Positions 11,653 through 23,698 of a DNA stretch of 64,000 nucleotides are shown piece by piece; position 1 is the first letter of the stretch; every line of letters starts with the position of its first letter. The translations under genes were made by a program, and so were the position numbers. The DNA lies in NCBI GenBank assembly GCA_025057375.1, contig JANWWO010000001.1, positions 83,361 through 147,360 of the forward strand, read 5' to 3'. The notes below the pieces were generated by a model. The model did not search any database. It was not told the DNA's origin and saw only the letters and a program-made list of their open reading frames with translations. This stretch comes from Candidatus Absconditabacterales bacterium (lineage in GTDB: Bacteria > Patescibacteriota > Gracilibacteria > Absconditabacterales > Absconditicoccaceae).

Positions 11653-11873
11653 TATGAGCGAATACCGCAAAATAAAACACCCCATCATAGAACTTGCGTC
11701 TGTACACAAGATCAAAAAATACAGAGACAAAAGTCAAGACCAAGACAAATTACAAAGACAGAAATCTACACACCATACAAATACTTCCCCTTGCTATACC
11801 CAAAAATGTTCTGTTTTCAAGTCTTTTCTTACACTATATCATACTCATCCGTATTTTATTTTTCTTTTTTATT

Positions 11874-12890
11874 ATGATAAGAGTACTGCTCTGACTCTGT
11901 ACAGTTCTTGTGATACTAATCAGCTGACTCTATCGACATGCAACCCAATCAATTCCTCATACGGCGAGCATCTTTGTAGATGCATGATCAAGAATCTATT
12001 CCCTCCTTCCCTCTTGACTATCACCCATCCAATCTTTATGGCGAAAATATCATATTCGTCGTAATCCTCAGGTAGCAGAATCATTGCATCAATGACGCTA
12101 CCAATTTTCTTGATTCTATACTGTCTATCAATTTCTCGATCATGTAGTGCGCTGACCAGAGAACAATCTTATTTCTGTCACTATCCTTGAAGGACGATCA
12201 ATCTATGATATCGATGATTATCTCACCAGTAGATGATTAATCACAAAAGGTGAATACATCCAAGCAACCACACAAATTCCATCCACCAAAACACGACTCC
12301 CTTCCAACCTTGTCAGTTTAGAATGATTTCTCTATCCTGATACGTATTTTCTTGATACAAACCAACCCATCATCCCCCAACTCATCCGTGTCCAACTCCA
12401 AGCATATGAAGACAAAGTCATCACTCCCCTCTCATGACACATCGCTGACGCTCTCACAAGAATGACTCGTAAATGAGTGAAAATGTCACCCTATGAATTT
12501 CTCATCTTGGCATCAATCATAGAAAAAGAAGAAAAAAATCATGAAAACCAAGCACGTATTGGCTGACTATTCGTCAATAGACTCAAATCAAATATGAGAA
12601 TCGATGCTGATATTTCATTATGCTACAACTTCAAAACACCTTATACGCAATGCACAACAAAAAAAATCATTACCAATCTCACAGACACAACCAATCTCTA
12701 CAATACCAGAGCACGTCCTGGACTCCCTCCAACACCCATTGCAAATCCATCAGCAGAAACAGTTCGTCGCCTTGCAAATCGAGAAAGTCATGAATACCTC
12801 TATTATCTTCACGATTCCCATGGCAACATATACTTTTGAAAAACATTAGCAGACCACAATTTAAATAAAAGTAAATACCTAGGCAAATAG
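11874..12890 (+). CDS. mltG: Endolytic murein transglycosylase MltG
   Basis: 338 residues. One N-terminal TM helix (IRVLLGLCTVLVILISGLY), a LysM-like/YceG N-domain, and the catalytic region LASIIEKEE (catalytic Glu), then QARIGGLFVNRLKSNMRIDAD and TRARPGLPPTPIANPS, all diagnostic of MltG. It cuts nascent glycan strands next to the PBPs. One CGA follows EG in the TILEG segment, where relatives often have Trp. It ends with YLGK, followed by a palindrome and a strong terminator. Confidence 0.93.
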
Positions 12891-12920
12891 AAATACAAGA
12901 CAAATTTGTCTTTTTTGCTC

Positions 12921-12962
12921 ATCTTGCTTACACTGATACAGAAGCAAGATTTTTTATTTTTT
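12921..12962 (+). terminator. Rho-independent terminator after mltG
   Basis: A 9-bp stem (ATCTTGCTT with AAGCAAGAT) around a 12-base loop is followed by a long T-rich tract. A further 16-bp perfect palindrome (AAGACAAATTTGTCTT, 12897-12912) lies just upstream. Confidence 0.85.
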
Positions 12963-12972
12963 TTGTATTATC

Positions 12973-13542
12973 ATGCCTGATCAATCACTTTCTCTGCCGC
13001 TCAGATTTTTCCAAAACATTGGTGCATTTATACTCGGGCTTATTTTTGCCTATGGACTTGCTTTTGTCGCAATGACTCCTGGTCTTTTTACCGCAGATAT
13101 GATGAATCAATATGGAGAAATCGTCACAAGTACAGAGTGATCAGAAATACTCATCGATATCTATTCAGGCAATACACTAGATGTCAAAACAACCGTTTCC
13201 TATTCTGGCGTCCAAGCAATGATTGTAACCTTTGCCTTTGATCATGAAAAAATATCATTTAATACAGGAGCAATCACGGCAATTGGCGACTTTCGTGTCA
13301 ATGCATCCCAAAATCTTGTGAGCATAGAAATAGAGACACCAAGCCAGCTTTCAACTAATACAACCATTATGTCACTCCCTTTTACAACAGACCAAACAAT
13401 TTGGCAAACACAAGTCAGGACAGTTTTTATTGTCGAAGCTGATTATGGAACAGGAGAGACAGAAGATCTTGTTGTCTTCACGAATACTCCACCAAATCCA
13501 AATCCAGAAGATGACGAATACTATGGCAACATGAGATATTAG
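12973..13542 (+). CDS. Anchored beta-rich surface protein of unknown function
   Basis: 189 residues. An N-terminal hydrophobic segment (IGAFILGLIFAYGLAFVAM) is followed by a beta-rich domain (ILIDIYSGNTLDVKTTVSYS, MIVTFAFDHEKISFN) and a Pro/Asn/Asp-rich tail. The pattern recalls cohesin-like or Ig-like sandwiches, but I cannot assign a family. It starts 10 bases after the terminator T-tract, so the same T-rich sequence may be the leader. The FN3-type protein follows 52 bases later, likely co-transcribed. Confidence 0.7.
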
Positions 13543-13594
13543 TACTGCATAAAACATAGTATTTGTATCTCCTCTTTTTACACCTCCTCTTCTC

Positions 13595-15241
13595 ATGCGA
13601 AAAAAAACTTTTCTGACTGCATTGATCATCCTCTCAAGCATTACCACGTTGGTAACAGCAAGAATTGCTCGTTTTGATGTGCAAGTAAATCCATCTACGT
13701 TCAATATCAATGAAACAGTGGATATGACGATCAGAGCACTTGATGCAAATGGCGATGTCTTCAAAGAGTACAATGGAATGGTTATCATGGAATTTTCTCA
13801 ATTTCTCAACCCTGACCAATATGACATCCCTTCTGATGGGATTTATACCTTCCAACCACAAGATCTAGGAGTCAAGACATTTTCGAAAGGACTTAGACTC
13901 AAAGAAGGGGGGACCTACACGATCAATGTTTTTGATATCAATGATGAAACAATTATGGGAAGCACAACCATCATTGTCGGAGAGAGAGAAGATGATGATC
14001 TTGTGAAAAAAAATGCAATCGTTGATATTATTTCACCCCTGAGTGGTGAACAAATCAATTCAACATCATTTGCGTTACTTGGAAGATCAGAAATCATCAG
14101 AAGTCCTATCCAAATTTTTCTCAATGGCAATCAAGTCCCCATAGAAACACAATCTGATGAAAATGGAAATTTTTCTGCATTTATGAGAGGACTCAATAGT
14201 GGACAAAACGAAGTCTTTGTAAGAGTCGTCAATATTAATAACCAAGTTCTTGCCGAATCAAATGTTGTAAGATTTGTTGCAAGGCAAGGAATCAATGATG
14301 GAACTCTCAATAGCATCACGATCACGCCCTCACCTACAATGAATGCAGGAGATAAAACAACCTATACCATCCAAGTAGGGAATGGGGTTGCGAATGCAGA
14401 GCTAAAAATTGGTGATGTAGGAGTATTCCCTCTTGATAGAGCATCACCTACTTCATTTTCCAAAGTTATCGCTATCGATAAACCAGGAATTCATGGGCTA
14501 TCAATCAATCTTCTTACCAATGATGGTGAAAGAAAAATTTATAACAATATCGAATTTATCGAAGTAAAAGAACCGCCAAAACCAGTTGCTATCACCAATC
14601 TCAGAGTCGTCAGATCAACCATAGATAGTACATCTGCACAATTATCATGGGAAAATGCCTGATCCGTATCATGATATCTTATCATGCGAGGTCCTACGCA
14701 AGATTCGATGACCAACTCATGATTTAGTACAGGAACATCTTTTACGGTTACTAACCTAGGCACATGACAAACAAGTTTTTTTCAAGTTTTTTGAGTCGAT
14801 AATTCAAATACACCACTGGGAACACCCTCAAATATCGTAGCATCAAATTTTGAACAACAGTGATCTGCACCTGTCCTGTGAGGAACATGCGTCGTGAGCA
14901 ATGTAGGATCAAGAACAGAAAAAGTAGGAAATCAACATTTTTTGATCTGGGATCCCGTCCCCAATGCCACAGCCTATATCATCTCCAAAATCGATGCTAA
15001 TGGAGCTAAACAAGTCGTTGCTGAAGTCACGCAACCTAGATACCAATACCCTTTTGATCCTACATTAGAGACAGCAACATTTGAGACATTTTCTATCGAA
15101 GCTCGCTGTAGCGATGGACAGACACTCATGGTACATGGAGCTGCAAGAGTCAATGTTTGACCAAAAGAAAATATACTTATCATACTCATCATATCCTTAA
15201 TATGTTATGGATTCTATTATCGAAAAAGAACCTACATCTAA
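13595..15241 (+). CDS. Exported multi-domain adhesin-like protein with FN3-type repeats
   Basis: 548 residues. Signal peptide (MRKKTFLTALIILSSITTLV), then beta domains: residues 25-130, a glucodextranase-like Ig domain (IISPLSGEQINSTSFALLG) about 145-230, and two fibronectin III-like domains (ITNLRVVRSTIDSTSAQLSW; FLIWDPVPNATAYIISK). A C-terminal membrane helix (ENILIILIISLICYGFYY) ends in basic residues, so it is anchored at both ends or cleaved N-terminally. No LPxTG motif is seen. Such proteins act in adhesion or surface structure; the function is inferred. UGA-Gly is concentrated in the FN3 part. Confidence 0.82.
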
Positions 15242-15273
15242 AAAAAAGAGCCTGACATCAGTCTCATCCCTAT

Positions 15274-15298
15274 CCGTGATTTTGTCACGGCTTTTTTT
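15274..15298 (+). terminator. Rho-independent terminator
   Basis: CCGTGA (15274-15279) and TCACGG (15285-15290) form a 6-bp stem with a 5-base loop, followed by CTTTTTTT. It ends the adhesin-like gene and separates it from the convergent gene. Confidence 0.85.
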
Positions 15299-15319
15299 GT
15301 AGTTGTTGTTTGTGGAAAA

Positions 15320-15721
15320 CTACCCAAACCAAAAATTCTTTTTTGGGGTCACCACAATAATAGTTCCTTGCCTAGTGAGAAAATAAACTTTCCCTTGATC
15401 ATCTGTTGCATATCTATCAACAATTGTATATCAGACAGCATCATCAGGAATATGATCATAGACTCACACGATATCCTGAGCAGGGACACGATAAGATTTC
15501 CAACGACTACGAATCAACAGGTCACCATCATCCGTTTTAGCATAACTGATGCCTGTATATCTCCACCAGACATACACCCACGCAATCCCAAACACAATCA
15601 CCAAAACCACCATCACAGGAATAGCTATTGCAAACAAAAGCAAATTGAAAGCTACCAAAAACATAATCCCAACCAGAGAGATAAGAATTTTTTGAATTTT
15701 TCCTAAACGAGCAATAGTCAT
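15320..15721 (-). CDS. Small membrane protein of unknown function
   Basis: 133 residues from ATG 15721 (146 from ATG 15760). Two adjacent hydrophobic segments (ILISLVGIMFLVAFNLLLF and VMVVLVIVFGIAWVYVWW) are followed by a small beta-rich cytosolic or external domain (YAKTDDGDLLIRSRWKSYRV, GKVYFLTRQGTIIVVTP). The fold may be PH-like. Three UGA codons are read as Gly. It is 131 bases downstream of glyS on the same strand. Confidence 0.7.
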
Positions 15722-15852
15722 ATGAAGAAAAAAATAATAAAATAAGAGATGAATACCCAACTGTCAATACTACTAAAAAATGGTAAATCTTTCCATCAAA
15801 GAACGTCGAGAATAATTATGACCTCACCATACATCAAAAAAACCCCTTCCCG

Positions 15853-17316
15853 CTACCCAAGTAAACTATCAATACTGATTCTCTCTTGTTTCATCGTATC
15901 TCTATCCCTTATCGTAATAGTCCCATCCTCAAGACTTTGATGATCAATCGTCAAACAGTAGGGCGTCCCAATTTCATCTTGACGACGATAGCGTTTCCCA
16001 ATATTCCCCGACGAATCGAACTCACAATAGTATTTTTTACTAAGTTTTTTAAACAAATCCCGTGCAAGCGTCATCATTGCCTCATCTTTTTCCATCAAGG
16101 GAAAAATAGCATACTTCACAGGAGCCAAGGCAAAAGGGAATCTAATCACCACTCTCGTGTCAGTACTTCCATCGTTTTTTTCTATAACTTCCTCATCGTA
16201 ACAATCAAGAAACACTGCCATCACCGTCCTACTAAGACCAAAAGATGGCTCAATAACGTGGGGAACATATCTTTTCCCTGTTTTGGGATCATGATATTGC
16301 ATATCAGTACCCGAGAACTGCTGATGCTGCGTCAGATCAAAGTTACCTCTGTATGCAAGTCCTTGTAACTCTCACCATCACCATGGATACAAATACTCTA
16401 CATCCATCGTTGCTGAAGAGTAATGAGACAATTCATCCTGTTCGTGCTCCCTGACTCTTATCCTATCTGGATTAAGCTTGATAATATGGTGCCAAAAATA
16501 TAACGATATGTCTCTCCATTCCTGATGTGATTTGAGAGCAATCTCAGGATCATTGGGGACAAAATACTCTATCTCCATTTGTTCAAATTCACGGGTACGA
16601 TACAAAAACTGTCCTGGTGTAATCTCATTGCGAAAGGCTTTCCCAATTTGTGCAAGACCAAAAGGAATACGAGCACGCGTCGTATTGAGAATATTTTTGA
16701 AATTGGTAAATAATGATTGACACGTTTCTGGTCTCATCCAAACCTTTGACGCATCACCTTCGATAGGACCAAGATGCGTTGAGAGCATCAACGTAAACTT
16801 ACGAATATCAGTCCACTCAGCATCTTTTTTTGTATCTGGATTTTTGATTGATTCTCCTTTCATGTACGCAAGCATCACATCCGGCCCCCATGACTCAGGC
16901 ACAGTATTTTCTACACCGTATGTTTGAGCCAAAAACTTCAAAAGATCTTCCTCTGACAATGATTGACGTTTTTGTTCCAAATCATCTTCAATAAGTTTAT
17001 CAGGACGGAATCTTTGGCCTGTCTTTTTATCATCAATGAGAAAATCACCAAAATTACTCACATGACCAGATGCCTCCCACGTACGCGGATGAGCAAGAAT
17101 AGCAGTATCCATTCCATAGATATCATCTCTCTCTTGGACAAAATATTGCCATCGAGCATCAGCAATATTTTTCTTGACTAATGAACCATACGGTCCATAA
17201 TCCCATGAATTTGCCAATCATCCATAAATATCTGATCATGGATACACAAATCATTTACGCTTTGCTCGTGCAACAACGATATCAAGTCAAAAATGTGATG
17301 AAGATGCTGACGCCAT
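15853..17316 (-). CDS. glyS: Glycyl-tRNA synthetase (dimeric class II type)
   Basis: 487 residues. The motif KRKGFVYPGSDIYGG matches the GlyRS KRRGFVFPSSEIYGG box, with three of its glycines written UGA. Next come WDYGPYGSLVKKN, the class II motif 2 region FGLAQIGKAFRNEITPGQF, and GESYKDLAYRGNFDLTQH. At 17152-17154 an in-frame CGA aligns with the first Trp of the family AWW motif (IADA-CGA-WQYFVQERDD). The enzyme charges glycine tRNAs and must also serve the UGA-reading tRNA-Gly in this code, which is not in the window. Start ATG 17316 follows a T-rich tract. Confidence 0.95.
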
Positions 17317-17548
17317 ACAAAAAAAAGATATAAAGAACTTATTACGTACAAATACGTAAAAAACTATAAAAAACACAAAACAAGGACTGCAAAAAAAATG
17401 ACTTTTTGCAACCAAGAAACATAAAGAGTGGGTGAATATTTTCAATACTCATACATCTCTACAGCGTAGCAGTATAGTTATTTTTGAACAAATTGCAAGT
17501 CCAAGAACGTTCACTTGCATTAGAAAAGAAAATTCATATGCTATAATC

Positions 17549-19717
17549 ATGATTCACACTATCATCTCATCACTTCGTATCCTCTATATTCGCTATCGAC
17601 AATATATGCTCGTTGGTAGCGTGCTTTTGCGATTCAGCATCCCTCTCCAGCTCCAAGGACCTGTCCCCACCCCCGGTATTCTTGACTCCTCATGATGACG
17701 ATTAGGAGAAAAAAAAACACAGGACCAGCCCAGATATCTTCCGCTCACAACAGTTCCCTCTGATCTCCAACGTCGAATTATCCATCGAGAAGATCGTCGT
17801 TTCTGACGACATCCAGGGATTGACCCTATCGCACTCGCAAGAGCTCTCTGGAACAATCGACACAGGCCTCAGTCCATCCAAGGTGCATCCACGCTTCATA
17901 CTCAAATCCTCAAAAATCACGATCGTCTCCACACCAATCACAAAAAAAGAACACGACTGACGAAAATCATGGAATTTGCCCGCGCACCGCGTCTTGCTCT
18001 CTGGTACAGCAAAGAAGAGCTTATAACAATGTGGGCAAATACTGTTCCTTTTGGGAATGGTATTATAGGATTTGAACGTGCCGCACGACATTTTTTTTCT
18101 CAACCAGTCGATAAAATCAACGCACACCAGCGTTTTGCACTCTTTGTCATGGCTCGCAATCCACGCATCTATCATCCCTTTACCAATCCTGATCGTTTCC
18201 ACACAAGATTTGATCGTATGTGGAGAGAATGTATCAAAAAAGATTTGTGTGAGGATGAAAATGTGTATACAACCTATTGACCCAGGATAGTACCTACAAA
18301 CATAACCAATTCACTCTCATCCTGAATAAAAATCCACTTTAAGCCGTTGACACCACCACATCGAGCAGGATATATCACTAATACCCTAACCACTCGACCA
18401 AGCCAACGTCTTGATACGAACAAAAAAACAAACTGACTCACCAATCAACATACAAGCACACACTACATCCGCACGACGATCGACACCCAACTGTCAGATG
18501 CTATTTTTTCTCGCATGAGACAAGTCGTTGCATCATATCATCACCGTCGCGTATCTGATGCTGCTGTCATCGTGATTGATCATAGAAAACATGAAGTCAA
18601 AGCATTACTAGGAGGTATTGATTTTTGGAGTGAGACAGGTGGACAAGTCAATGCTGTGTTTGCAAGAAATCAACCATGATCAGCACTCAAACCGTTTGTC
18701 TATCTCGGAGCTGTTCTCCAAGGTCGATCGCTCGATAGCACGATCCTTGATATTCGTCGTAGCTATCAAACAGCAGAAGGACTTCCTTACGAACCACACA
18801 ATATCGACCTAGAAGAATGGTGAGCGATGACACTCGCACATGCACTGGCAACATCTCGCAATACACCTGCCGTCGAAATAACCAATCGTGTCTGACTCAC
18901 GACGATTGATGCACTTTTTCGTCATCTCAAACTCAATCTTACCCAACCTAAAGAGCACTATGGACTAGCACTCTCATTGGGAGCTCCTGATATCAGGTTA
19001 TGGGATTTGGTTCATAGTTACGGAATTTTTGTGCATCATGGATTGCGATGTTCGTCAGCATTGATTCAAGGAGATGTGACACGATGCGAACCCAAAGTCA
19101 GTAAAAATGCAAGCAAAATTATTGACAATGTCTTAAGATCAAGAGCGTTGAGACGAGCGACCTTCCCTTTGTATGGTAACCTCGATTATCCTGATGGTCG
19201 TGTGGGCCTCAAAACATGAACCTCAAGAAATTTTTCGGACAATTGGCTTATTATACGAACAGATCACTATCTCATAGGTATTTGGGTGGGCAACAAAAAT
19301 GGGTCACCTATGCACGAAGTAACAGGAAGTATGGGAGCAGGAGAAATCGGTCAGCACATCATCGCACTCCTTGAGCCTGAGATTGAAAGTCAGAGACTGA
19401 GTATTGAGCCACTTCCTTCATTTTCTAGATCAGTATGATTTGAATATCCTCATATCACCAACCGAGAAATCTCCTCGCCTCTCCCTTGACCTTACAAACT
19501 ACTTCCGTGACAAACTAGCATCAGTCTCCCTCTTCATGCGTTTGTCCCTGAAGGTGAAGAGTTTTGGTGGGAAATACATATAGATCAGACACAGAAACGC
19601 TATTGATGAGAACAAAAAAGTCTGTATCTCAAACCATGAACGGTGAAAATTCACCTCATAGATAAAACATGAACCATCCATGCATCACGCTCACTCACTA
19701 TCCTTCCTGCTCACTAA
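17549..19717 (+). CDS. pbpC: Penicillin-binding protein 1C (bifunctional transglycosylase/transpeptidase)
   Basis: About 722 residues. The GT51 domain shows EDRRFG-(CGA)-HPGIDPIALARALWN and QGASTLHTQ (about residues 80-115), then YSKEELITMWANTVPFG. The transpeptidase domain has the catalytic SxxK as GSALKPF (about 376), SRNTPAVEI, and KTGTSRNFSDNW (about 554). The C-terminal 90 residues fit the PBP1C beta domain. It builds and crosslinks peptidoglycan. A TATAAT box ends one base before ATG 17549, so the true start may be ATG 17606. Dozens of UGA and CGA codons are used. Confidence 0.92.
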
Positions 19718-19858
19718 TGATAAAAACGAGACAATCGCTTGCAAACACAAGAAAAAAAACTATACTTATTGGATATTGCGTGTCAGTTTTTTTTATTTTT
19801 TTATCGATCTATATTTATCATTGTCTGAATTGTCGTTATTGTTACAATTATCGTCATC

Positions 19859-20215
19859 ATGCAATACAACCGCCTTGTTACTCTCAAACACGTTATCGAT
19901 CAAACCTATGCCGATATTGATGTTCAACTCACAAACCGTTTTGATCTCATCGAAAACCTAGTCAATACGGCCAAAGGTTATGCTAGTCACGAACAAGCAA
20001 CCCTGACCAAAAGTATGGAAGCAAGAACATCGCTTCTCAATACTGGTACAAATATGCAAACCAAAGTAGATGCTGATGAAGTCCTCAGTAGAACTCTCAC
20101 ATCCCTCTTTGCAGGATCAGAAAGCTATCCTGATCTCAAAGCAAATACCAATTTTCTTCATCTCTAACAAGAACTTTCCAATCTCGAAAACAACATCTCA
20201 GCATCCATACACCTA
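19859..20215 (+). pseudogene. lemA: Truncated lemA
   Basis: Clear LemA sequence: YNRLVTLKHVIDQTYADIDVQL, DLIENLVNTAKGYASHEQATL, DLKANTNFLHL. A TAA (20165-20167) then interrupts the frame where relatives have Gln, and the frame continues QELSNLENNISAS before losing similarity. The C-terminal helix of LemA is missing and the sequence runs into an ABC ATPase fragment. In-frame codons upstream of ATG 19859 encode the usual N-terminal membrane helix (FIIVGIVVIVTIIVIM), but no ATG precedes them. LemA is a membrane-anchored coiled-coil protein of unclear role. Confidence 0.75.
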
Positions 20216-20570
20216 TCAGCGATGATCGTTTGCAGTCTGCCTTGACCAACGCATGACTAGACACAACGCTGACACTCGACACCATCGTAGGAGAACATGG
20301 ACTATTGCTTTCCTGATGAGAAAAACAGAGGTTTGCTCTTGCAAGAGTATTTGTTTTTGCATACGATGTGTTGATCCTTGATGAACCAACATCAAATCTT
20401 GATGCAGAACTCGAACAACAACTGCTCATAAATTATTTGCAATGTACAAAGACAAAACAATTATCTGCATCACTCATAGACCATTTGTTTTGAATATGGT
20501 GGAAAGGGTAGTGACAATGAAGCAAGGAATGATTGTGGATGATACGGCTACACCCACTCCAAAAAGATAA
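20216..20570 (+). pseudogene. C-terminal remnant of an ABC transporter ATPase
   Basis: Only the end of the ATPase remains: the signature LLLSGGEKQRFALARVF, whose two Gly are consecutive UGA (20314-20319), Walker B VLILDEPTSNLD, and after a frameshift near 20440 the switch His region KTIICITHRPFVLNMVERV. Walker A is absent. It is fused directly to the lemA remnant, consistent with a deletion that joined two genes. Confidence 0.78.
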
Positions 20571-20710
20571 AGAACAAACAAGCTTCATCATAAAAAATCA
20601 CTCATTATAAGAATAATGCACAATATCCCCGCACAAATCTTTTTCCTTTTTTGTTTTTTGATCGTTGTACTTGTGGAATCATGTACCCTTTTTTACTTTT
20701 TTTTCTTCGC

Positions 20711-22885
20711 ATGACCACCTCATTTTTTCTACTCGCATTGTTAGCGACCATTCCTGTCTTTGCACAACAAGATACGTCGTTGATTGATCTTGATGATAGA
20801 GAAACACGTATCAACTGGGAGTATAAAACATTTCCATCCTGTCAAGCAATGACGAAAACTATCAATGATTTCTACAAAAAAATCCCGATCCAGATGCCTA
20901 TCTATTACAGAGGGGCCATTCCCGAAGCTATCATGATGGACAATACAGCAGCACCCACAGCAGGACAAAGAGGAACTCCTGATGCCTCAAAATCCTCTGA
21001 CAGAACAACAACAAATACAGACTTTTCAACAACCAATAATCAAATCGCTGGTGTCCAAGAACCAGAAATCCTCAAAAGCAATGGTCGTTATCTTTTCCAT
21101 GCAAACAATAAAAATAAACTAATTTCCATCATCCAAACACCACTCGACATGGAAGCAAAAACGATCAATCTCGATCGTGCAACAATTATCAACACAATCA
21201 AACTACCTGACCAACTCTGGATGACCAATCTTCTCCTCACAGACAATCGCCTTGTAATTATTGGGACAAGACATAGTCAATATTGGAGTACAAAACCGTG
21301 ATGGATTGATAGATCAAGTAGAACATTGGTAGCAGTGTATGATATTAGTGATATAAAAAAACTCACACTTCTTTCCTTCCGTGATATTGATGGAAACTAT
21401 GATGATGCAAGATTGGTATGAAATCGCCTCACTCTCATAACCCAATCATGGATCAATCGATACTGGACATGGAACACTACAGAAAAAAAATCACTGACCG
21501 TTGATGATATTGTCCCTTTTAGTTATGACAAAGTCCGTAATTCAAAGCTCACCATCACGAGAGCTGACTGTCAAGATATATCCTTCCTTTTGCCAGACAT
21601 TACTGAAGACAAAATTCCCTCTACGCTTCCAAACTTCCTTATTGTTTCACACATCGATATCAGTAAGTGAGATATTGTTTCTACAACTACTATCCTTGGA
21701 ACCAAAGAGTGAATGCATATGAATGCAAACGATCTGTATATAACATCGAGCCAATATACACCTCGTTGGGCATGTCCATTTGGTGCAAGATGTATTATGC
21801 CATGGTTTGATGAAGGAACCCAAACACTGATCCATAAATTTGCGCTCCCAACTGCCAAATCAAGCAAAATGAGCTACACCGCAACCACTATAGTCCCATG
21901 AATACCGCTCTCCCAATACAGTATGGATGCTGATTCACAAGGGAATTTTCGTATTTTAACAAGAAAATCACGACGCGATGGGACAAACTTTTTTGTTCTC
22001 AATCCTAACCTTGAAAAAATGGGAGAAATCATCGGTATCGAACCAGGTGAAGAATTCAAATCATCACGTTATATAGGTGATAAACTCTATCTCGTCACCT
22101 TCGAACAAACAGATCCTCTCTTTGTAATCGATATCGCCAATCCAGCAAAACCTGCGATTATTGGTAAACTCAAAATTCCATGATTTAGCACCTATCTCCA
22201 TCCCTTTCCATCCCCTGCTGGCAAACAATACCTCATTGGGCTTGGATATGAAACTGCTCCATCACCACGATGATGAATTGTCCAAAGTGGCGTCAAAGTG
22301 TCACTCTATGAAATAGACTATACCAAACCACAAACAGTTGATGCGCAATGTAACAGCATCAAACATCTCAGCGGGGAATATGCATCATGTATCAACGATT
22401 TTGTCTCCTGAGGCATATTTGTTCGTGAAGTTGATCATCTCATTTTTGGATGACAGTGATCCTACGCTGATGTCCTTGACAATCCAAGAACCTTTGTAAT
22501 GGATGCACAGGGCAACATATCACTCTCACTGATGGAAATGTCCCAAGAAAAAACAGGCGAACAATGTACTATCATCAGAATGCCAAATGGAACAACAAAA
22601 GAAGAAAACTGCCGACCACAGTTCAAAAATATCCTGCAATTTTGGGGTATCCAGCAAGTTTCTGTCTCTCTCAATGGGCTATCCCAAGGACGCCGTATCG
22701 ATTATCGTAGTCATATCGAGGAGCAGTACAAAGGAGATGGAACATATGAAGATATCCGTACTCGGGAACTCAGATCCCTCAATCCAAGAGTTGGATTTGT
22801 CTCTGATGTCCTCTATTTCATCAATGATGATTTTGCTAGTTTTGTAGACACAGATGGAAGAAAAAAAATACTTGAAAAAAAATAA
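20711..22885 (+). CDS. Secreted beta-propeller domain protein
   Basis: 724 residues with a signal peptide (MTTSFFLLALLATIPVFAQ). The body resembles the beta-propeller family PF09826: GVQEPEILKSNGRYLFHAN near the start, repeated blades such as FLIVSHIDISKGDIVSTTTILG, GEEFKSSRYIGDKLYLVTF, PLFVIDIANPAKPAIIGKL, and SGVKVSLYEIDY. Two CGA codons (ILTRKS-CGA-RDGTN and APSP-CGA-GG) lie where relatives often have Trp. Function unknown in the family; extracytoplasmic. It survives intact between decayed genes. Confidence 0.82.
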
Positions 22886-23109
22886 ATATGTAGTCCACAA
22901 ATACAGAAATCACAACTCTCTCCCTAGACAATCTCTAACCATAAACCACCACATCAATACAGACTAAAAAAAAGGGATTCCTATTTTCATCGTTTTGTCA
23001 ACAACCAAAACGAAAATGGTTATCGTAAACGTGGACAGTCCCCATGAGTATAATAAACCACAATACTTTCGATATTGTTGTTATCTTTTTTATTTTGTTT
23101 TGTTTCATT

Positions 23110-23697
23110 ATGATCGTTCTTCTTGTTCTTCTTCTTTTTTTCTTTGCCATTCCACAAACCAATGCAATGATGTGTACCAAAGAATACGCACCAGTCTGTG
23201 GCGCAGCACAGGTTCAATGTATCACCTCGCCATGTCATGACATTGAAACAACCTTTGGAAATCGCTGTATGCTTGAAGCACAAAATGCTCGCTATCTCTA
23301 TGATGGAGAATGTAAAAATCCTTGATCGCCTGTTGCACAACCTACTGTTACTGACTGAGACATCCGTATGTGCACCATGGAATATGCACCTGTTTGTGGT
23401 GCAAACTGGGTAACCTATAGCAATAAATGCACTGCTTGAGACCACCCTATCATGTTTGAAGGAACATGCGACCAACTTTCCTCGGAAAACAAGAAAAAAA
23501 TTGATACCCTTCTTACAACACTAAGAAAAAAAACAACCCCAAAAACAATGGCTCTCCTCATCAAAAGAGTAGAGACCATTATTGCACACAGACAAGAATT
23601 CATCACTCGTGCACGTTTTACACCAGAATGATTTGCAGCATATAATCAAAGAACAGTACTGTATCAGTACCTATTATACCGTATGAAAAATAGATAA
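23110..23697 (+). CDS. Secreted protein with two Kazal-type inhibitor domains
   Basis: 195 residues from ATG 23110 (217 from ATG 23044). A hydrophobic leader (MIVLLVLLLFFFAIPQTNA) precedes two Cys-patterned repeats: CTKEYAPVCGA...FGNRCMLEAQNARYLYDGEC and CTMEYAPVCGA...YSNKCTAGDHPIMFEGTC. Both match the Kazal serine-protease inhibitor fold, reactive-site loop included. A helical basic C-terminal domain follows. Known Kazal proteins block extracellular proteases; here it could protect the cell or act on a host. It starts after a T-rich tract, which favours 23110. Confidence 0.8.
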
Positions 23698-23698
23698 T

